Shown one piece after another: positions 42,328 through 51,702 of a DNA stretch of 52,056 nt. Below the pieces are notes generated by a model, which was not told the DNA's origin, did not search any database, and saw only the letters and a program-made list of their open reading frames with translations. This DNA comes from Phycisphaerales bacterium (lineage in GTDB: Bacteria > Planctomycetota > Phycisphaerae > Phycisphaerales > UBA1924). The position numbers and the translations under genes were made by a program. The stretch lies in assembly GCA_020849105.1 (NCBI GenBank), contig JADLGW010000059.1:1-52056 (forward strand). The letters are read 5' to 3'. Positions within the stretch are counted from its first letter, which is position 1; each line of letters starts with the position of its first letter.

Positions 42328-43714
42328 GGGCCCCGATGCGGAAGACCTTGGCCGCGGCCCAGGCGGAGACGACGACTGTGGCGACGCCGACGGCGATCCC
42401 GACGGGAATCTGCCACGACGGGATCGGCTCCGATCCCGAAAGGCGGATCACCATGATGAACGGGTTGATGCCGGGGACGAACGAAAGGATGGTCGCAAGG
42501 GTGGAGTTCGGCGCCCGCTGGATCAGGAACCAGGACAGCCACGGCAGCATGATGACCATCATCACCGGGGCCATGAGCGTCTGCGCCTCGCGCATGTCAT
42601 TCACGGCCGAGCCGATCGCCGCCATCATCGACGCGACGATGAAGTACGCGAGGATGAAGAAAATGAACAGGTAGACCAGGTCCATCGCGCTGATCAGGTT
42701 CGCCCGGTGCAGGAAGACCACCAGCGCCGTCACCCCCAGCCCGGAGTAGATCACCAGGATCACCAGGCCCACCCCCATCTGGCCCAGGATCTTGCCGACC
42801 ATGATCTGCATCGGCGAGACCGCCGACAGCAGCACCTCCATCACGCGGCTGCTCTTCTCTTCCACCGTCGAAGTGAGCAGGCCCTGGCCGCCGGTGAAGA
42901 CCGCGGTCATCAGCAGCAGCATGAACCCCATCGGGATGAGCATGCGAAACTCGCCCACGGAGTCCTTCTCGTGCCCGCCGCGGTCGATCGTCTTGCTCTC
43001 GACCTTCGGTTGCCTGACCATCGCCAGCAGGTCGCTCGGCGTAAGCCCCGCGCCCACCAGCCGAGGGTCGCCGGCCAGGCGCGCCTCCACAATCGCCTCG
43101 CGCACGCGCCCGGTGATGCGATCCTGAACCTCGAAGTCCAGTTTCTCCGCAAAGTACGCGGAGAACGGCGCGTACCCGGCGCCGGCCGCGGGCGCCGCCA
43201 CCGAGCCCTCGGGCACCACGATCAGCGCCAGGCGGCTGACGGCCTGCCCGCCGGCGTCCGCGGCCTGGCCCTGCGTCTTGATCTGGGCGCGGGCCAGGGG
43301 CTCGCGCTCCACGTCCACGTTCGCGTCGGCCGGCAGCACGCGGAGCGTCAGGTGTGTGCTCGCGCTGCGCTCCCTCGCCTGCCGCTCAATCTCCGCGGCG
43401 GCCATCCCGCCCCCCTGGGCGGCGAGCGGACCGGCCTTGTCGATCATGGCGCGGGCCTTGGCCGCCCGGTCCTCGGCGTCCCTGGCGTCGGCCGCGGCTG
43501 TGAAGCGCTCCTCGACCCCCGCCGCGACCGCCCCCGTCCGGTCGATCAGGGCGACCTCCCCGGCGATCTGCGGGCCCTTCAGGCCCCTCATCATCGACAT
43601 GGCGCCGAAGACGATGACCAGCATCACGGGCGTCATGATGACGCCCAAGAGGAACCCCTTGGTCAGCACGGTGGCCGTGAACTCCCGCCACGCCACCATG
43701 AGCGTCTTATGCAT
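42269..43714 (-). CDS. ABC-2 type transporter permease (NatB/YhaP-like)
   Basis: A 481-residue membrane protein with one N-terminal helix (GFLLGVIMTPVMLVIVFGAM) and a large external domain (about 50-250, with EVALIDRTGAVAAG). Five or six C-terminal helices follow (MLIPMGFMLLLMTAVFTGGQ and onwards), with the EEKSSRVMEVLLSAVSP coupling segment typical of this exporter type. The substrate is unknown; NatAB exports sodium ions. It overlaps the preceding ATPase gene by 8 nt and starts at MHKTLMVAWREF. Confidence 0.92.
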   Translation of the reverse strand: MHKTLMVAWREFTATVLTKGFLLGVIMTPVMLVIVFGAMSMMRGLKGPQIAGEVALIDRTGAVAAGVEERFTAAADARDAEDRAAKARAMIDKAGPLAAQGGGMAAAEIERQARERSASTHLTLRVLPADANVDVEREPLARAQIKTQGQAADAGGQAVSRLALIVVPEGSVAAPAAGAGYAPFSAYFAEKLDFEVQDRITGRVREAIVEARLAGDPRLVGAGLTPSDLLAMVRQPKVESKTIDRGGHEKDSVGEFRMLIPMGFMLLLMTAVFTGGQGLLTSTVEEKSSRVMEVLLSAVSPMQIMVGKILGQMGVGLVILVIYSGLGVTALVVFLHRANLISAMDLVYLFIFFILAYFIVASMMAAIGSAVNDMREAQTLMAPVMMVIMLPWLSWFLIQRAPNSTLATILSFVPGINPFIMVIRLSGSEPIPSWQIPVGIAVGVATVVVSAWAAAKVFRIGALMHGRPPNFATLIRWIRMA

Positions 43715-44681
43715 GCGCGGCCTCCGCGTGTTCGCCACGGATGTCGGCGCGGCTGGGGGCATCGCCGCCGCTGGCCCCGACAAGGTCGATGAACACATCC
43801 TCCAGCGTCACGCGCTTCACCTCCATGCGCCGCACCGGTATGGCCGCGGCGATCCGGCGGATGCCCTCCTGCGGGTCCAGCCCGGCCGCGAGCCGCGCCT
43901 CCAGCACCGACGTGTTCTCATCCGACGACGACACGCTCTGGATGCCGGGCACCTCCGCCAGCGCCGCCGCTCCACCGGGGTCCGCCGGCTCAACCATCAC
44001 CGTCCGGGGATCGAAGCGGGCACGGATCTCGTCCATGGTGGCGTCCAGCACCTTGTGCCCGCGATGGATCATGACGATCCGGTCGCACAACTGCTCGGCC
44101 TCCACCATCGCGTGCGTGGAGAAGATGACCGTGCAGCCGCGTTGGTGCTGCTCGCGGATCAGCCCGCGGATCAGCCGGCGGTTGACGGGGTCCAGCCCCG
44201 TGAACACCTCGTCCAGGATCAGCAGGTCGGGCTGGTGGATCACCGAAGACGCGAACTGGACCTTCTGCTGCATGCCCTTGGAGAGTTCCTCGCACTTCTT
44301 GCGCGCCTCCTTCGCCAGGTCCAGGCGCACAAGCCACTCCCGGGCACGCTTGGCCGCGGCCGGCGCGTCCACACCCTTGAGCCGGGCCATGTAGGTCAGC
44401 AGGGCCAGGACCCGCATCTTCCGGTACAGCCCGCGTTCCTCGGGCAGGTAGCCGATCCGGTCCTTGCTCTCGATCGCGCTCGCCCGGCCCAGGACGGACA
44501 CCGTCCCGGAATCGGCGAACAGGATCGACATCACCATGCGGATGGTCGTGGTCTTCCCCGCGCCGTTCGGCCCGATCAGGCCGTACAGGCCCCCGGCAGG
44601 AAGGGCCAGGTCGAGGTTGTCCACCGCGACCTTCGTCCCGAAGGTCTTGCGGACACCCGTCATACGGATCGCGTCGGTCAT
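43707..44681 (-). CDS. ABC transporter ATP-binding protein (NatA-like)
   Basis: A 324-residue ATPase with Walker A GPNGAGKTTT, Q-loop region YLPEERGLYRKM, signature LSKGMQQKVQF, Walker B LLILDE and H-loop STHAM. A C-terminal domain of about 85 residues is typical of drug or sodium exporters. It drives the permease encoded downstream, with which it overlaps by 8 nt. The ATG at 44681 follows a TACCCT box by 7 nt with no ribosome-binding site. It is divergent from prfA. Confidence 0.94.
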   Translation of the reverse strand: MTDAIRMTGVRKTFGTKVAVDNLDLALPAGGLYGLIGPNGAGKTTTIRMVMSILFADSGTVSVLGRASAIESKDRIGYLPEERGLYRKMRVLALLTYMARLKGVDAPAAAKRAREWLVRLDLAKEARKKCEELSKGMQQKVQFASSVIHQPDLLILDEVFTGLDPVNRRLIRGLIREQHQRGCTVIFSTHAMVEAEQLCDRIVMIHRGHKVLDATMDEIRARFDPRTVMVEPADPGGAAALAEVPGIQSVSSSDENTSVLEARLAAGLDPQEGIRRIAAAIPVRRMEVKRVTLEDVFIDLVGASGGDAPSRADIRGEHAEAAHA

Positions 44682-44688
44682 GGCGTGA

Positions 44689-44694
44689 AGGGTA
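44689..44694 (-). promoter_or_regulatory. Putative -10 box, leaderless start of the ABC exporter
   Basis: TACCCT followed by a 7-nt gap and the ATG. Confidence 0.4.
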
Positions 44695-44784
44695 ACAGGC
44701 TCGAACGGACGAGGAGCGGGGGGCAGGCAACATCCACGGGACACCGCGCAGCCCCCTGCTCACCGGACCGTGCGCCCCGCAACC

Positions 44785-44790
44785 TATCCT
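44785..44790 (+). promoter_or_regulatory. Putative -10 box, leaderless start of prfA
   Basis: TATCCT followed by a 6-nt gap and the ATG at 44797. Confidence 0.5.
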
Positions 44791-44796
44791 CTGCCC

Positions 44797-45894
44797 ATGC
44801 CCGGGCCGCTGGACATGCCGGAGGGGATGCGACGAAAACTCGAAGAGTTGGACTCGCAGTACGCCATGGTGGAGCGGCGCCTGGCGGACCCGGACGTGAT
44901 GGCCGATCACCGCGCGGTGCGGGACCTTGCCATCCAGAAGGCGGCCATCGCCCCCCTGGTCGAGTCGTACCGACGCCTCCGCGCCGTGGACGCCGAGATC
45001 ACGGGCCTGCGCGGGACCACGGACACGGAACTGGCCGAGATGGCACGGGAGGAACTCCCGCGACTCGAATCGGAGGCCGCCGCACTCCTGGACAGCGTGA
45101 AGTCGCGCCTCGTGACCAGCGACGACCGCCGGGTCGGCTCGGTGATGCTGGAAGTAAGGGCGGGCACCGGCGGGGACGAGGCCGGGCTCTGGGCCGCGGA
45201 CCTGCTGGCGATGTACGAGAAGTTCGCGGCCCGGCGCGGCTGGTCCTGGGAAGCGCTGGAGGTGACGGCCGAGAGCGGGGGCAGCGGGGGGGGCGGGGGG
45301 CTGCGCAGCGCCACCGTGAATGTCCGCGGCGAGGGCGTCTGGAGCGAGATGGCGTTCGAGGCCGGCGTGCACTCCGTGAAGCGCGTGCCCGCGACGGAGG
45401 CGCAGGGGCGGGTCCACACCAGCACCGCGACCGTCGCCGTGCTCCCGGAGCCGACGGGCGTCGAAGTGAAGATCGACTGGGCCAGGGACGTCGAGGAGCA
45501 TGTGACCACCAGCCAGGGCCCCGGCGGTCAGAACGTCAACAAGGTCGCGACCGCCGTGCAACTCCACCACAAGCCCAGCGGCATCATGATCCGGATGCAG
45601 GAGAGCAAGAGCCAGCAGCAGAACCGCGAGCGGGCCCGGCGACTGCTGATGGCCCGGCTCTACGAGCAGGAACGCCGCCGGCAGCACGCCGAGCGCACGG
45701 CCGCGCGCCGCGGCCAGATCGGCAGCGGCGATCGCTCGGAGAAGATCCGGACCTACCGCTACAAGGAGGGCATCGTCGCCGACGAACGCCTGCCCGGCGA
45801 GTACCAACTCCGCGACCTGCTCGCCGGAGACATGGACAGGTTGATGAACGACCTGACGGAGATGGAGACGGCACGCCGCATGGCGGAGTTGTAA
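44797..45894 (+). CDS. prfA: Peptide chain release factor 1
   Basis: A 365-residue class I release factor that reads UAA and UAG stop codons and triggers peptidyl-tRNA hydrolysis. The tripeptide anticodon PAT (198-200) sits in KRVPATEAQGRVHTS, which is RF1-type. The catalytic GGQ (243-245) is in TTSQGPGGQNVNKVA. A Gly-rich loop (ESGGSGGGGGL, about 160-169) is encoded by a G-rich run and is longer than usual. The start is set at the ATG 6 nt after TATCCT; an in-frame ATG-less extension upstream is unlikely. It is convergent with gyrA. Confidence 0.95.
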   Translation: MPGPLDMPEGMRRKLEELDSQYAMVERRLADPDVMADHRAVRDLAIQKAAIAPLVESYRRLRAVDAEITGLRGTTDTELAEMAREELPRLESEAAALLDSVKSRLVTSDDRRVGSVMLEVRAGTGGDEAGLWAADLLAMYEKFAARRGWSWEALEVTAESGGSGGGGGLRSATVNVRGEGVWSEMAFEAGVHSVKRVPATEAQGRVHTSTATVAVLPEPTGVEVKIDWARDVEEHVTTSQGPGGQNVNKVATAVQLHHKPSGIMIRMQESKSQQQNRERARRLLMARLYEQERRRQHAERTAARRGQIGSGDRSEKIRTYRYKEGIVADERLPGEYQLRDLLAGDMDRLMNDLTEMETARRMAEL

Positions 45895-45956
45895 CCCCGC
45901 GAACCCCGTGCGCACGGCGCGCCCGGGCTCCGCATCCGCCCCGCGGGCCGGCCCTG

Positions 45957-48641
45957 CTACGGCGCCGGCTCCCCGGACTCCTCGGCGACCCGAGCGACCG
46001 CGACGACCGCATCCCCGTCATTGAGCGCGACGACGCGCACACCCTGCGTCCCGCGACCGATCTTGCTGATGGACGCGGCCGGGATACGGACCAGTTGCCC
46101 CGCGGCGGAGATGACGACCACGTCGTCGGTGTCGCGCACGCCGATTGCCGCCACGGACAGGCCGTTCCGTTCGCTGGTCCTGATGTCCGCGCGGCCCTTG
46201 CCCCCGCGGGACTGCGACCTCGGCTTGCCGCTCTCCGGCTGCACACGGTACTCGTCCACGACGGTCCGCTTGCCGTAGCCGCTCTCGGTGACAGTGAGCA
46301 GGCACAGGTCCGCGGCCTCCGGCGCCGTCATCAGGTCGCCCTCGGCGTCCCTCACCATCGGCACCTGCATGACGCCGACCACGCTGTCGTCCCCCGCCAG
46401 TTCGATGCCCTTGACGCCGGCCGCGCCGCGGCCCATGTCGCGGGCGTCGTCCTCGTTGAACCTGATCGCCGAGCCCCGCGCCGTGACGATGACGATGTCA
46501 TCGGAGCCCGTCGTGAGCGCAACGTCCAGCAGCGCGTCGCCCTCCCTGAGGCCCACGGCGATGATGCCGGACTTGTTGACGTTGGAGTAGGCCTTGAGCG
46601 CCGTCCGCTTCACGATCCCGCCGGTCGAGACGAACGTCAGGTAATGGCTGCCGCTCTCGAAGTCCTTGATGGCCAGGTACGCGCACGTCTTCTCGCCCTC
46701 CTTCATCTCCAGCAGGTTGACCAGCGGGCGGCCCTTGGCCGTGCGGCCCATCTCCGGCAGCTCGTACACCTTGATCTTGAACACCCGCCCGGTGGTCGTG
46801 AAGCACAGAAGGTCGTCGTGGGTGCTGGCGACGAACAGGTGCTCGATGAAGTCCTCCTCGCGGGCCTCCGATGCCTTGATCCCCTTGCCGCCGCGCCCCT
46901 GCTGGCGGTAGGTCGAGAGCGGCACGCGCTTGGCGTACCCCTCGTGGCTGATCGTTACCGCCATGTCCTCTACCTGGATCAGCGCCCCGAGGTTGATGTC
47001 CTCCGCCGCGTCCTCCACGCGGGTGCGCCGCGGCGTGTCGTACCGCTCGCGCATCTCCTCGCAGTCCTCCTTGATGATCTCCAGGATGCGCCACTCCTCG
47101 GCCAGGATCAGTTCGTACCCCTCGATCTCCTCGCTGAGCGCCCCGTATTCCTGCGTCAGACGCTCGATCTCAAGCCCCACGAGCTGGATCAGACGCATCT
47201 GGCCGATGTGCTCGGCCTGGACCCGGCTCAGGAGGACGCCGCCCCCGGCCTCCGCGTCCGCCAGCACGCCGAGCAGGCGCTTCGGCAGCCCGGCCGCGTG
47301 CGGGTGGTCCGCGGGGATCCGGAACCGCCGCTCCGCCAGCGCGTGGATCGCGTCCTCGCGCGTCCGGCTGGCGCGGATGATCCGGATCACCTCGTCGATG
47401 TCGCACACCGCGTAGATCATGCCCTCCAGCAGGTGGGCCTTCTTCTTGGCCTCGCGCAGCAGGTACGCCGTCCGCCGGCGGATCACCGCCGTGCGGTGCT
47501 CGATGTACCGCTCGATCATCTCCCGGAGCGTCAGCGTCCGCGGCTGGCGGTTGACCAGCGCGATGTTCATCACGCTGAAGGTGTCCTGCAGCGGGCTGAA
47601 CTGGTACAACTGGTTCTCGACCACGCGCGGGTCGGCGCCCTTCTTCAGTTCCACGACCACCCGGCTCTGGGCCTCGCGCCCCGACTCGTTGCGCACGTCG
47701 GAGACGTCGGTGATCCGCCCCTCGCCCACCGCCTCGGCGATGCGCTTTACAAGCACGTCCTGCGACAGGTTGTACGGGATCTCGTCGATCACGATCTGCT
47801 GGCGGTCGTTCCGCAGGTCCTCCACGTGGCAGGTGCCGCGCAGCGTCACGCGCCCGCGCCCGCTGGAGTACGCGTCCACGATCCCCGCGCGGCCGTGGAT
47901 CACCCCGCCGGTCGGGAAGTCCGGGCCCTTGACGCCCCGCCGCACGACCCGGCCGCCCACCTCCACGTCCATCATCAGTTCGGCCAGGGAGATGCCGGGG
48001 TTCTCCACCACACGCACGATCGCGTCGAAGACCTCCGTCGGATTGTGCGGCGCAAGGCTTGTCGCCATCCCCACCGCGATCCCCAGGCTGCCGTTGATGA
48101 GCAGGTACGGGAACCGGCCCGGCAGCACCGTCGGCTCCGTCAGCCGGTCGTCGTAGTTGGGCTGGAAGTCCACCGTGTCGAGTTTCATGTCCGCCAGCAT
48201 GTCCGCGGCGGCGTGGGTCAGGCGCGCCTCCGTGTACCGCATCGCCGCGGGCGGGTCGCCCTCGATGGAGCCGAAGTTGCCCTGCGGATCCACCACGGCG
48301 ACACGCATGCGCCACTTCTGCGCCATGTTGACCATGGTCGGGTAGATGACGCTCTCGCCGTGCGGGTGGTAGTCGCCGCTCGTGTTGCCGCAGATCTTCG
48401 CGCACTTCAGGTGCTTGCGTCCCGGCAGCAGCCGCAGGTCGTTCATCGCCACCAGGATGCGACGCTGGCTGGGTTTCAGTCCGTCACGGGCGTCGGGCAG
48501 CGCCCGGTCCATGATCGTGGACATCGCGTAGGTCAGGTAACTGTCCTGGAGTTCGCGCTGGATGGCCAGTTCAACGATCGCGCCGTCACGGGCTGGCTCG
48601 GGCTCGCCTGTGGGGGGGAGGGGGGGTTCGGGCTCGGGCAT
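45957..48641 (-). CDS. gyrA: DNA gyrase subunit A
   Basis: An 894-residue subunit of the type II topoisomerase that introduces negative supercoils. The breakage-reunion domain is clear: ALPDARDGLKPSQRR, the quinolone region YHPHGESVIYPTMV and catalytic Tyr136 in AMRYTEARL. Ser97 corresponds to E. coli Ser83, but the position of Asp87 is Pro101. The C-terminal beta-propeller begins at about 510 and carries a GyrA-box-like QSRGGKGRADI, which supports GyrA over ParC. A TACAAT box lies 46 nt before the ATG and the leader has GGGAGAAA. gyrB is not adjacent. Confidence 0.94.
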   Translation of the reverse strand: MPEPEPPLPPTGEPEPARDGAIVELAIQRELQDSYLTYAMSTIMDRALPDARDGLKPSQRRILVAMNDLRLLPGRKHLKCAKICGNTSGDYHPHGESVIYPTMVNMAQKWRMRVAVVDPQGNFGSIEGDPPAAMRYTEARLTHAAADMLADMKLDTVDFQPNYDDRLTEPTVLPGRFPYLLINGSLGIAVGMATSLAPHNPTEVFDAIVRVVENPGISLAELMMDVEVGGRVVRRGVKGPDFPTGGVIHGRAGIVDAYSSGRGRVTLRGTCHVEDLRNDRQQIVIDEIPYNLSQDVLVKRIAEAVGEGRITDVSDVRNESGREAQSRVVVELKKGADPRVVENQLYQFSPLQDTFSVMNIALVNRQPRTLTLREMIERYIEHRTAVIRRRTAYLLREAKKKAHLLEGMIYAVCDIDEVIRIIRASRTREDAIHALAERRFRIPADHPHAAGLPKRLLGVLADAEAGGGVLLSRVQAEHIGQMRLIQLVGLEIERLTQEYGALSEEIEGYELILAEEWRILEIIKEDCEEMRERYDTPRRTRVEDAAEDINLGALIQVEDMAVTISHEGYAKRVPLSTYRQQGRGGKGIKASEAREEDFIEHLFVASTHDDLLCFTTTGRVFKIKVYELPEMGRTAKGRPLVNLLEMKEGEKTCAYLAIKDFESGSHYLTFVSTGGIVKRTALKAYSNVNKSGIIAVGLREGDALLDVALTTGSDDIVIVTARGSAIRFNEDDARDMGRGAAGVKGIELAGDDSVVGVMQVPMVRDAEGDLMTAPEAADLCLLTVTESGYGKRTVVDEYRVQPESGKPRSQSRGGKGRADIRTSERNGLSVAAIGVRDTDDVVVISAAGQLVRIPAASISKIGRGTQGVRVVALNDGDAVVAVARVAEESGEPAP

Positions 48642-48687
48642 CGCTGGGGTTTCTCCCGCCGAACTCCGCGGGAAATCCGGCCGCGAT

Positions 48688-48693
48688 ATTGTA
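48688..48693 (-). promoter_or_regulatory. Putative -10 box of gyrA
   Basis: TACAAT on the minus strand, the closest match to TATAAT in the window. It predicts a leader of about 40 nt. Confidence 0.45.
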
Positions 48694-48751
48694 GGCCGCG
48701 GCGACGGCGGCAGGCCCCGGTGAGGGTGCTACCGACAGGCGAAAAACCACC

Positions 48752-49753
48752 GTGAAACATGCACGTCCAAGCATCGCGATCACGACCGGAGACCCGGGCG
48801 GCATCGGGCCGGAAGTGGCCGTCAAGGCCCTGGCGGACCCCGCTCTGCGGGGCCGGGCCAGGTGCCTGGTGCTGGGGCCGGCCGGCGAGTTCGAAGCGGC
48901 CGCACGGGCAGCCGGCATCCCGACGTTCTGGACCGTGCTGCCCGCCGCCGGGCGGGCCCTTCCGGGCGAAGGCGTGACCGTGCTGGACGATCCCGTGGCC
49001 GCGGCACCGGCCGCCGCGAACGCGGAGTCGGGCGCGGCGTCCTTCCGGTGGGTGGAGCGTGCAATCTCGATGGCGATGGCGGCGCCGGCCGACGCGCTCC
49101 ATGTGGACGCGATCGTGACGGGGCCGATCAGCAAGGAGGCGTGGGCGCTCGCCGGTCACGGGGACTTCCCCGGCCACACGGAACTGCTGGCCGAGCGGAC
49201 CGGCGCCGCGCAGCACGGCATGATGTTCGTCGGCCCGCGCCTGCGGGTGATCCTGGCGACGGCCCATGTGCCGCTCATGCAGGTGGCGGGCTGTCTCACG
49301 GTCGAGCGGGTCGCCCAGACCGTTGAACTCGGGGCCGCCGCCTGCCGCCGGCTGGGGATCGCCCGGCCGCGGATCGCGGTGTGCGGCCTCAACCCGCACG
49401 CGGGGGAGAACGGCCTGCTCGGTGATGAGGATCGGCGTGTGATCGCGCCGGCGATCGCCCGGGCCGTCGCGGCGGGCATCGATGCCGGCGGGCCGTACCC
49501 CGCCGACGCCGTGTTCAGCGCGGCGGTGGCGGGACGCTACGACCTGGTGGTCGCCATGTACCACGACCAGGGGCTGATCCCGGCGAAGGTGCTGGACCGC
49601 GACCGGACGGTCAACGTGACGGTGGGCCTGCCTATCATCCGCACCAGCCCGGATCACGGGACTGCGTTCGATATCGCGGGGCGCAACCGGGCGGAGGACG
49701 GCAGTATGAAAGCGGCCATCGACCTTGCCATCAGGATGACCGGCGCCGCCTAG
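48752..49753 (+). CDS. pdxA: 4-hydroxythreonine-4-phosphate dehydrogenase
   Basis: A 333-residue NAD-dependent, metal-dependent enzyme of pyridoxal 5'-phosphate synthesis (the DXP-dependent route). The N-terminal ITTGDPGGIGPEVAVKAL, the metal-ligand segments FPGHTELLAERTG and MYHDQGLIPAKVL, and the C-terminal RTSPDHGTAFDIAG are diagnostic. The GTG start gives MKHARPSIAITTGDP, of normal length. It is divergent from gyrA. An inverted repeat follows the stop (49763-49783). Confidence 0.96.
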   Translation: MKHARPSIAITTGDPGGIGPEVAVKALADPALRGRARCLVLGPAGEFEAAARAAGIPTFWTVLPAAGRALPGEGVTVLDDPVAAAPAAANAESGAASFRWVERAISMAMAAPADALHVDAIVTGPISKEAWALAGHGDFPGHTELLAERTGAAQHGMMFVGPRLRVILATAHVPLMQVAGCLTVERVAQTVELGAAACRRLGIARPRIAVCGLNPHAGENGLLGDEDRRVIAPAIARAVAAGIDAGGPYPADAVFSAAVAGRYDLVVAMYHDQGLIPAKVLDRDRTVNVTVGLPIIRTSPDHGTAFDIAGRNRAEDGSMKAAIDLAIRMTGAA

Positions 49754-49762
49754 TGCCCCAGA

Positions 49763-49783
49763 GGCACGGGCGCCGCCCGTGCC
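49763..49783 (+). terminator. Hairpin after pdxA
   Basis: GGCACGGGC and GCCCGTGCC flank a GCC loop, 10 nt after the stop. No T-tract follows, so this may be a stabilising hairpin rather than an intrinsic terminator. Confidence 0.35.
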
Positions 49784-49854
49784 GCCCCGCACGTCCACGT
49801 CAACCATGTGACCTTTCGCGCCGGCATCGCGCCGCCGCCGGATACCCCAAGCCC

Positions 49855-51312
49855 ATGCACCCGCCCGCCCCGGCCGCCGACCGGCCGACCCCGCACCCGC
49901 GCCCGCTCCTGGAACTCCTGCAGATCGCGGGGCCCAGCGTCGCCACGATGGCGTCGTACACGGTGATGCAGTTCGTGGACAAGTTGATGGTCTCGAAGAT
50001 CGGGCCGGACCCGATCTACGTCGGGGCGCAGGGCAACGGTGGGCTGGCGGCGTTCGTCCCGATCTCCATCGCGATGGGGATGGTGACGGTGGTCAACACA
50101 TATGTGTCGCAGAACCTGGGGGCGGGCCGGGCGCGGTCGGCCCCGGCGTACGCCTGGGCGGGGCTGTGGCTGATGGCGATCTACTGGGTCGCGGTGATGC
50201 TGCCGTTCGCGCTGCTCCTGCCGCACATCTTCGCGTGGCTGGGGCACACGGGGGAGGGCGCCCGGCTCTCGACCCGGTACGGGCAGATCCTGGTCGTGGG
50301 CTCGATCCTCACGATGTCCACGCGCGCCATTGCGCAGTACTTCTACGGGATGCACCGGGCCTGGGTGGTGATGGTCGCGGGGATCATCGCCAACCTCGTC
50401 AACCTGGCGCTGGCGTACGGGCTCGTGCTGGGGCACTTCGGGATGCCGGCGCTGGGCGTCGCGGGCTCCGGCTACGCGACCGTCATCGCGACCGGCGTGG
50501 AACTGGCGATCCCGATGGCGATCTTCCTGGGCGCGAGGCTGCACCGCGAGTTCAACACGCGGGGGCAGTGGCGGCTGTCGCGCGAGCGGCTGCGCGACCT
50601 GCTGCGCCTGGGATGGCCCGCGGGGCTCATGTTCGGCAACGAGATGATCTGCTGGGGGTACTTCATGGTCGGGCTGGTGGGGGGGTTCGGCGACCACCAC
50701 GCCACCGCGGGCTGGATCGCGCACCAGTACATGTCGCTGTCGTTCATGCCGGCGGTGGGGATCTCCTTCGCGTGCACCGCGCTGGTGGGCAGGTACATGG
50801 GGATGGACCGGCCGGACCTGGCGGCGCGGCGGGCGTGGCTGGGCCTGTCCGTCTGCCTGGCCTACATGGGCCTGTGCGGGGTGCTGTTCTATGTCCTGCG
50901 CGTGCCCATGGTGGAGCTGTTCCTGGACCGCGGCACTCCGCCCGATGTCGCGGCGGAGATCATCCGGCTGGGCTCGACCTTCCTGATCGCGGCCGCGTGC
51001 TTCCAGGCGTTCGACGCGGTCGCGATGACGATGAGCGGTTCGCTCCGCGGCGCGGGGGACACCGTGATGCCCGGCGTGGTGACGGTCATCCTGTCCTGGG
51101 GGATCATCGTGCTGGGCGGGCGGGCGGTCATCGCGTGGTGGCCGGACCTTGGCTCCACCGGGCCGTGGATCGCGGCGTCGTCGTACATCGCGGTCCTGAG
51201 CCTGTACCTGCTGGGGCGGTTCGTGAGCGGGCGGTGGCGGTCGATCCGGCTGGTGGGGGCCGAGGCGGCACCGCAGGCGGGCGCGGCCATGGCCACCGAC
51301 GGCATGGTGTGA
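49855..51312 (+). CDS. MATE-family efflux transporter
   Basis: A 485-residue integral membrane protein with 12 hydrophobic segments in two similar halves. LLELLQIAGPSVATMASYTV opens helix 1; DKLMVSKIGPDPIYVGAQG and VNTYVSQNLGAGRARSAP are family-typical in the first half. AHQYMSLSFMPAVGISFACT, ALVGRYMGMDRPDLA and GSLRGAGDT are in the second. MATE proteins export cationic drugs or metabolites using sodium or proton gradients. The ATG at 49855 is preceded, 6 nt upstream, by TACCCC. Its stop abuts the stop of the convergent zinc-ribbon gene (TGATCA). Confidence 0.93.
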   Translation: MHPPAPAADRPTPHPRPLLELLQIAGPSVATMASYTVMQFVDKLMVSKIGPDPIYVGAQGNGGLAAFVPISIAMGMVTVVNTYVSQNLGAGRARSAPAYAWAGLWLMAIYWVAVMLPFALLLPHIFAWLGHTGEGARLSTRYGQILVVGSILTMSTRAIAQYFYGMHRAWVVMVAGIIANLVNLALAYGLVLGHFGMPALGVAGSGYATVIATGVELAIPMAIFLGARLHREFNTRGQWRLSRERLRDLLRLGWPAGLMFGNEMICWGYFMVGLVGGFGDHHATAGWIAHQYMSLSFMPAVGISFACTALVGRYMGMDRPDLAARRAWLGLSVCLAYMGLCGVLFYVLRVPMVELFLDRGTPPDVAAEIIRLGSTFLIAAACFQAFDAVAMTMSGSLRGAGDTVMPGVVTVILSWGIIVLGGRAVIAWWPDLGSTGPWIAASSYIAVLSLYLLGRFVSGRWRSIRLVGAEAAPQAGAAMATDGMV

Positions 51313-51618
51313 TCAGCCCGGCCTGCGCCAGCCGGCGTCGGGGTCCTTGGCCAGGACGCCGGCGGACTGCTTCACGCAGCGGAGGCACGCGAACGCCTCG
51401 CGCGTCGGGCTGGTCCACATGGGGCCCTCGCGGGGCTCCAGGCAGAGGGTGCAGGCGGCGCCCGGCGGCGCCGAGCGCACGCCGCCCCCGGCCGCTTCCA
51501 CGAAGGCGACGCTCAGGCACGGACCGCAGATCAGGCTGCCGCGGTGGCCCTCAACCATCGGGCGGTCCGCGGCCCAGCAGCGTGCGCAGAAATCGCAGAG
51601 AAAGTCTTCTGCGGTCAT
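51313..51618 (-). CDS. Small zinc-ribbon-like protein
   Basis: A 101-residue cytoplasmic protein with four Cys pairs: CDFC, then CGPC after VEGHRGSLI, then CTLC and CLRC. The first half resembles a ClpX-type C4 zinc finger. Planctomycetes encode many such small proteins of unknown role. The start is set at MTAEDFLCDFC; the frame continues upstream through the 28-bp repeats and is rejected. A TTACCC stretch is the only promoter-like element found upstream. Confidence 0.7.
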   Translation of the reverse strand: MTAEDFLCDFCARCWAADRPMVEGHRGSLICGPCLSVAFVEAAGGGVRSAPPGAACTLCLEPREGPMWTSPTREAFACLRCVKQSAGVLAKDPDAGWRRPG

Positions 51619-51702
51619 GTTCTCGGGGTCGGCGCCGGGGCGTTGCACGGGTAAGGCTAGAGGGCACAAAGCGAAAAGGGCGGAATGCTGGAGAAGAAGG
51701 AG

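Noticed and set aside
43278..48755. A plus-strand open frame of 1825 codons opposite gyrA and the ABC genes
   Set aside because: It runs antisense or out of frame through several certain genes (ABC permease, ATPase, prfA, gyrA) and is composed of Arg/His/Pro-rich sequence without domains, as expected for a stop-poor GC-rich shadow frame.
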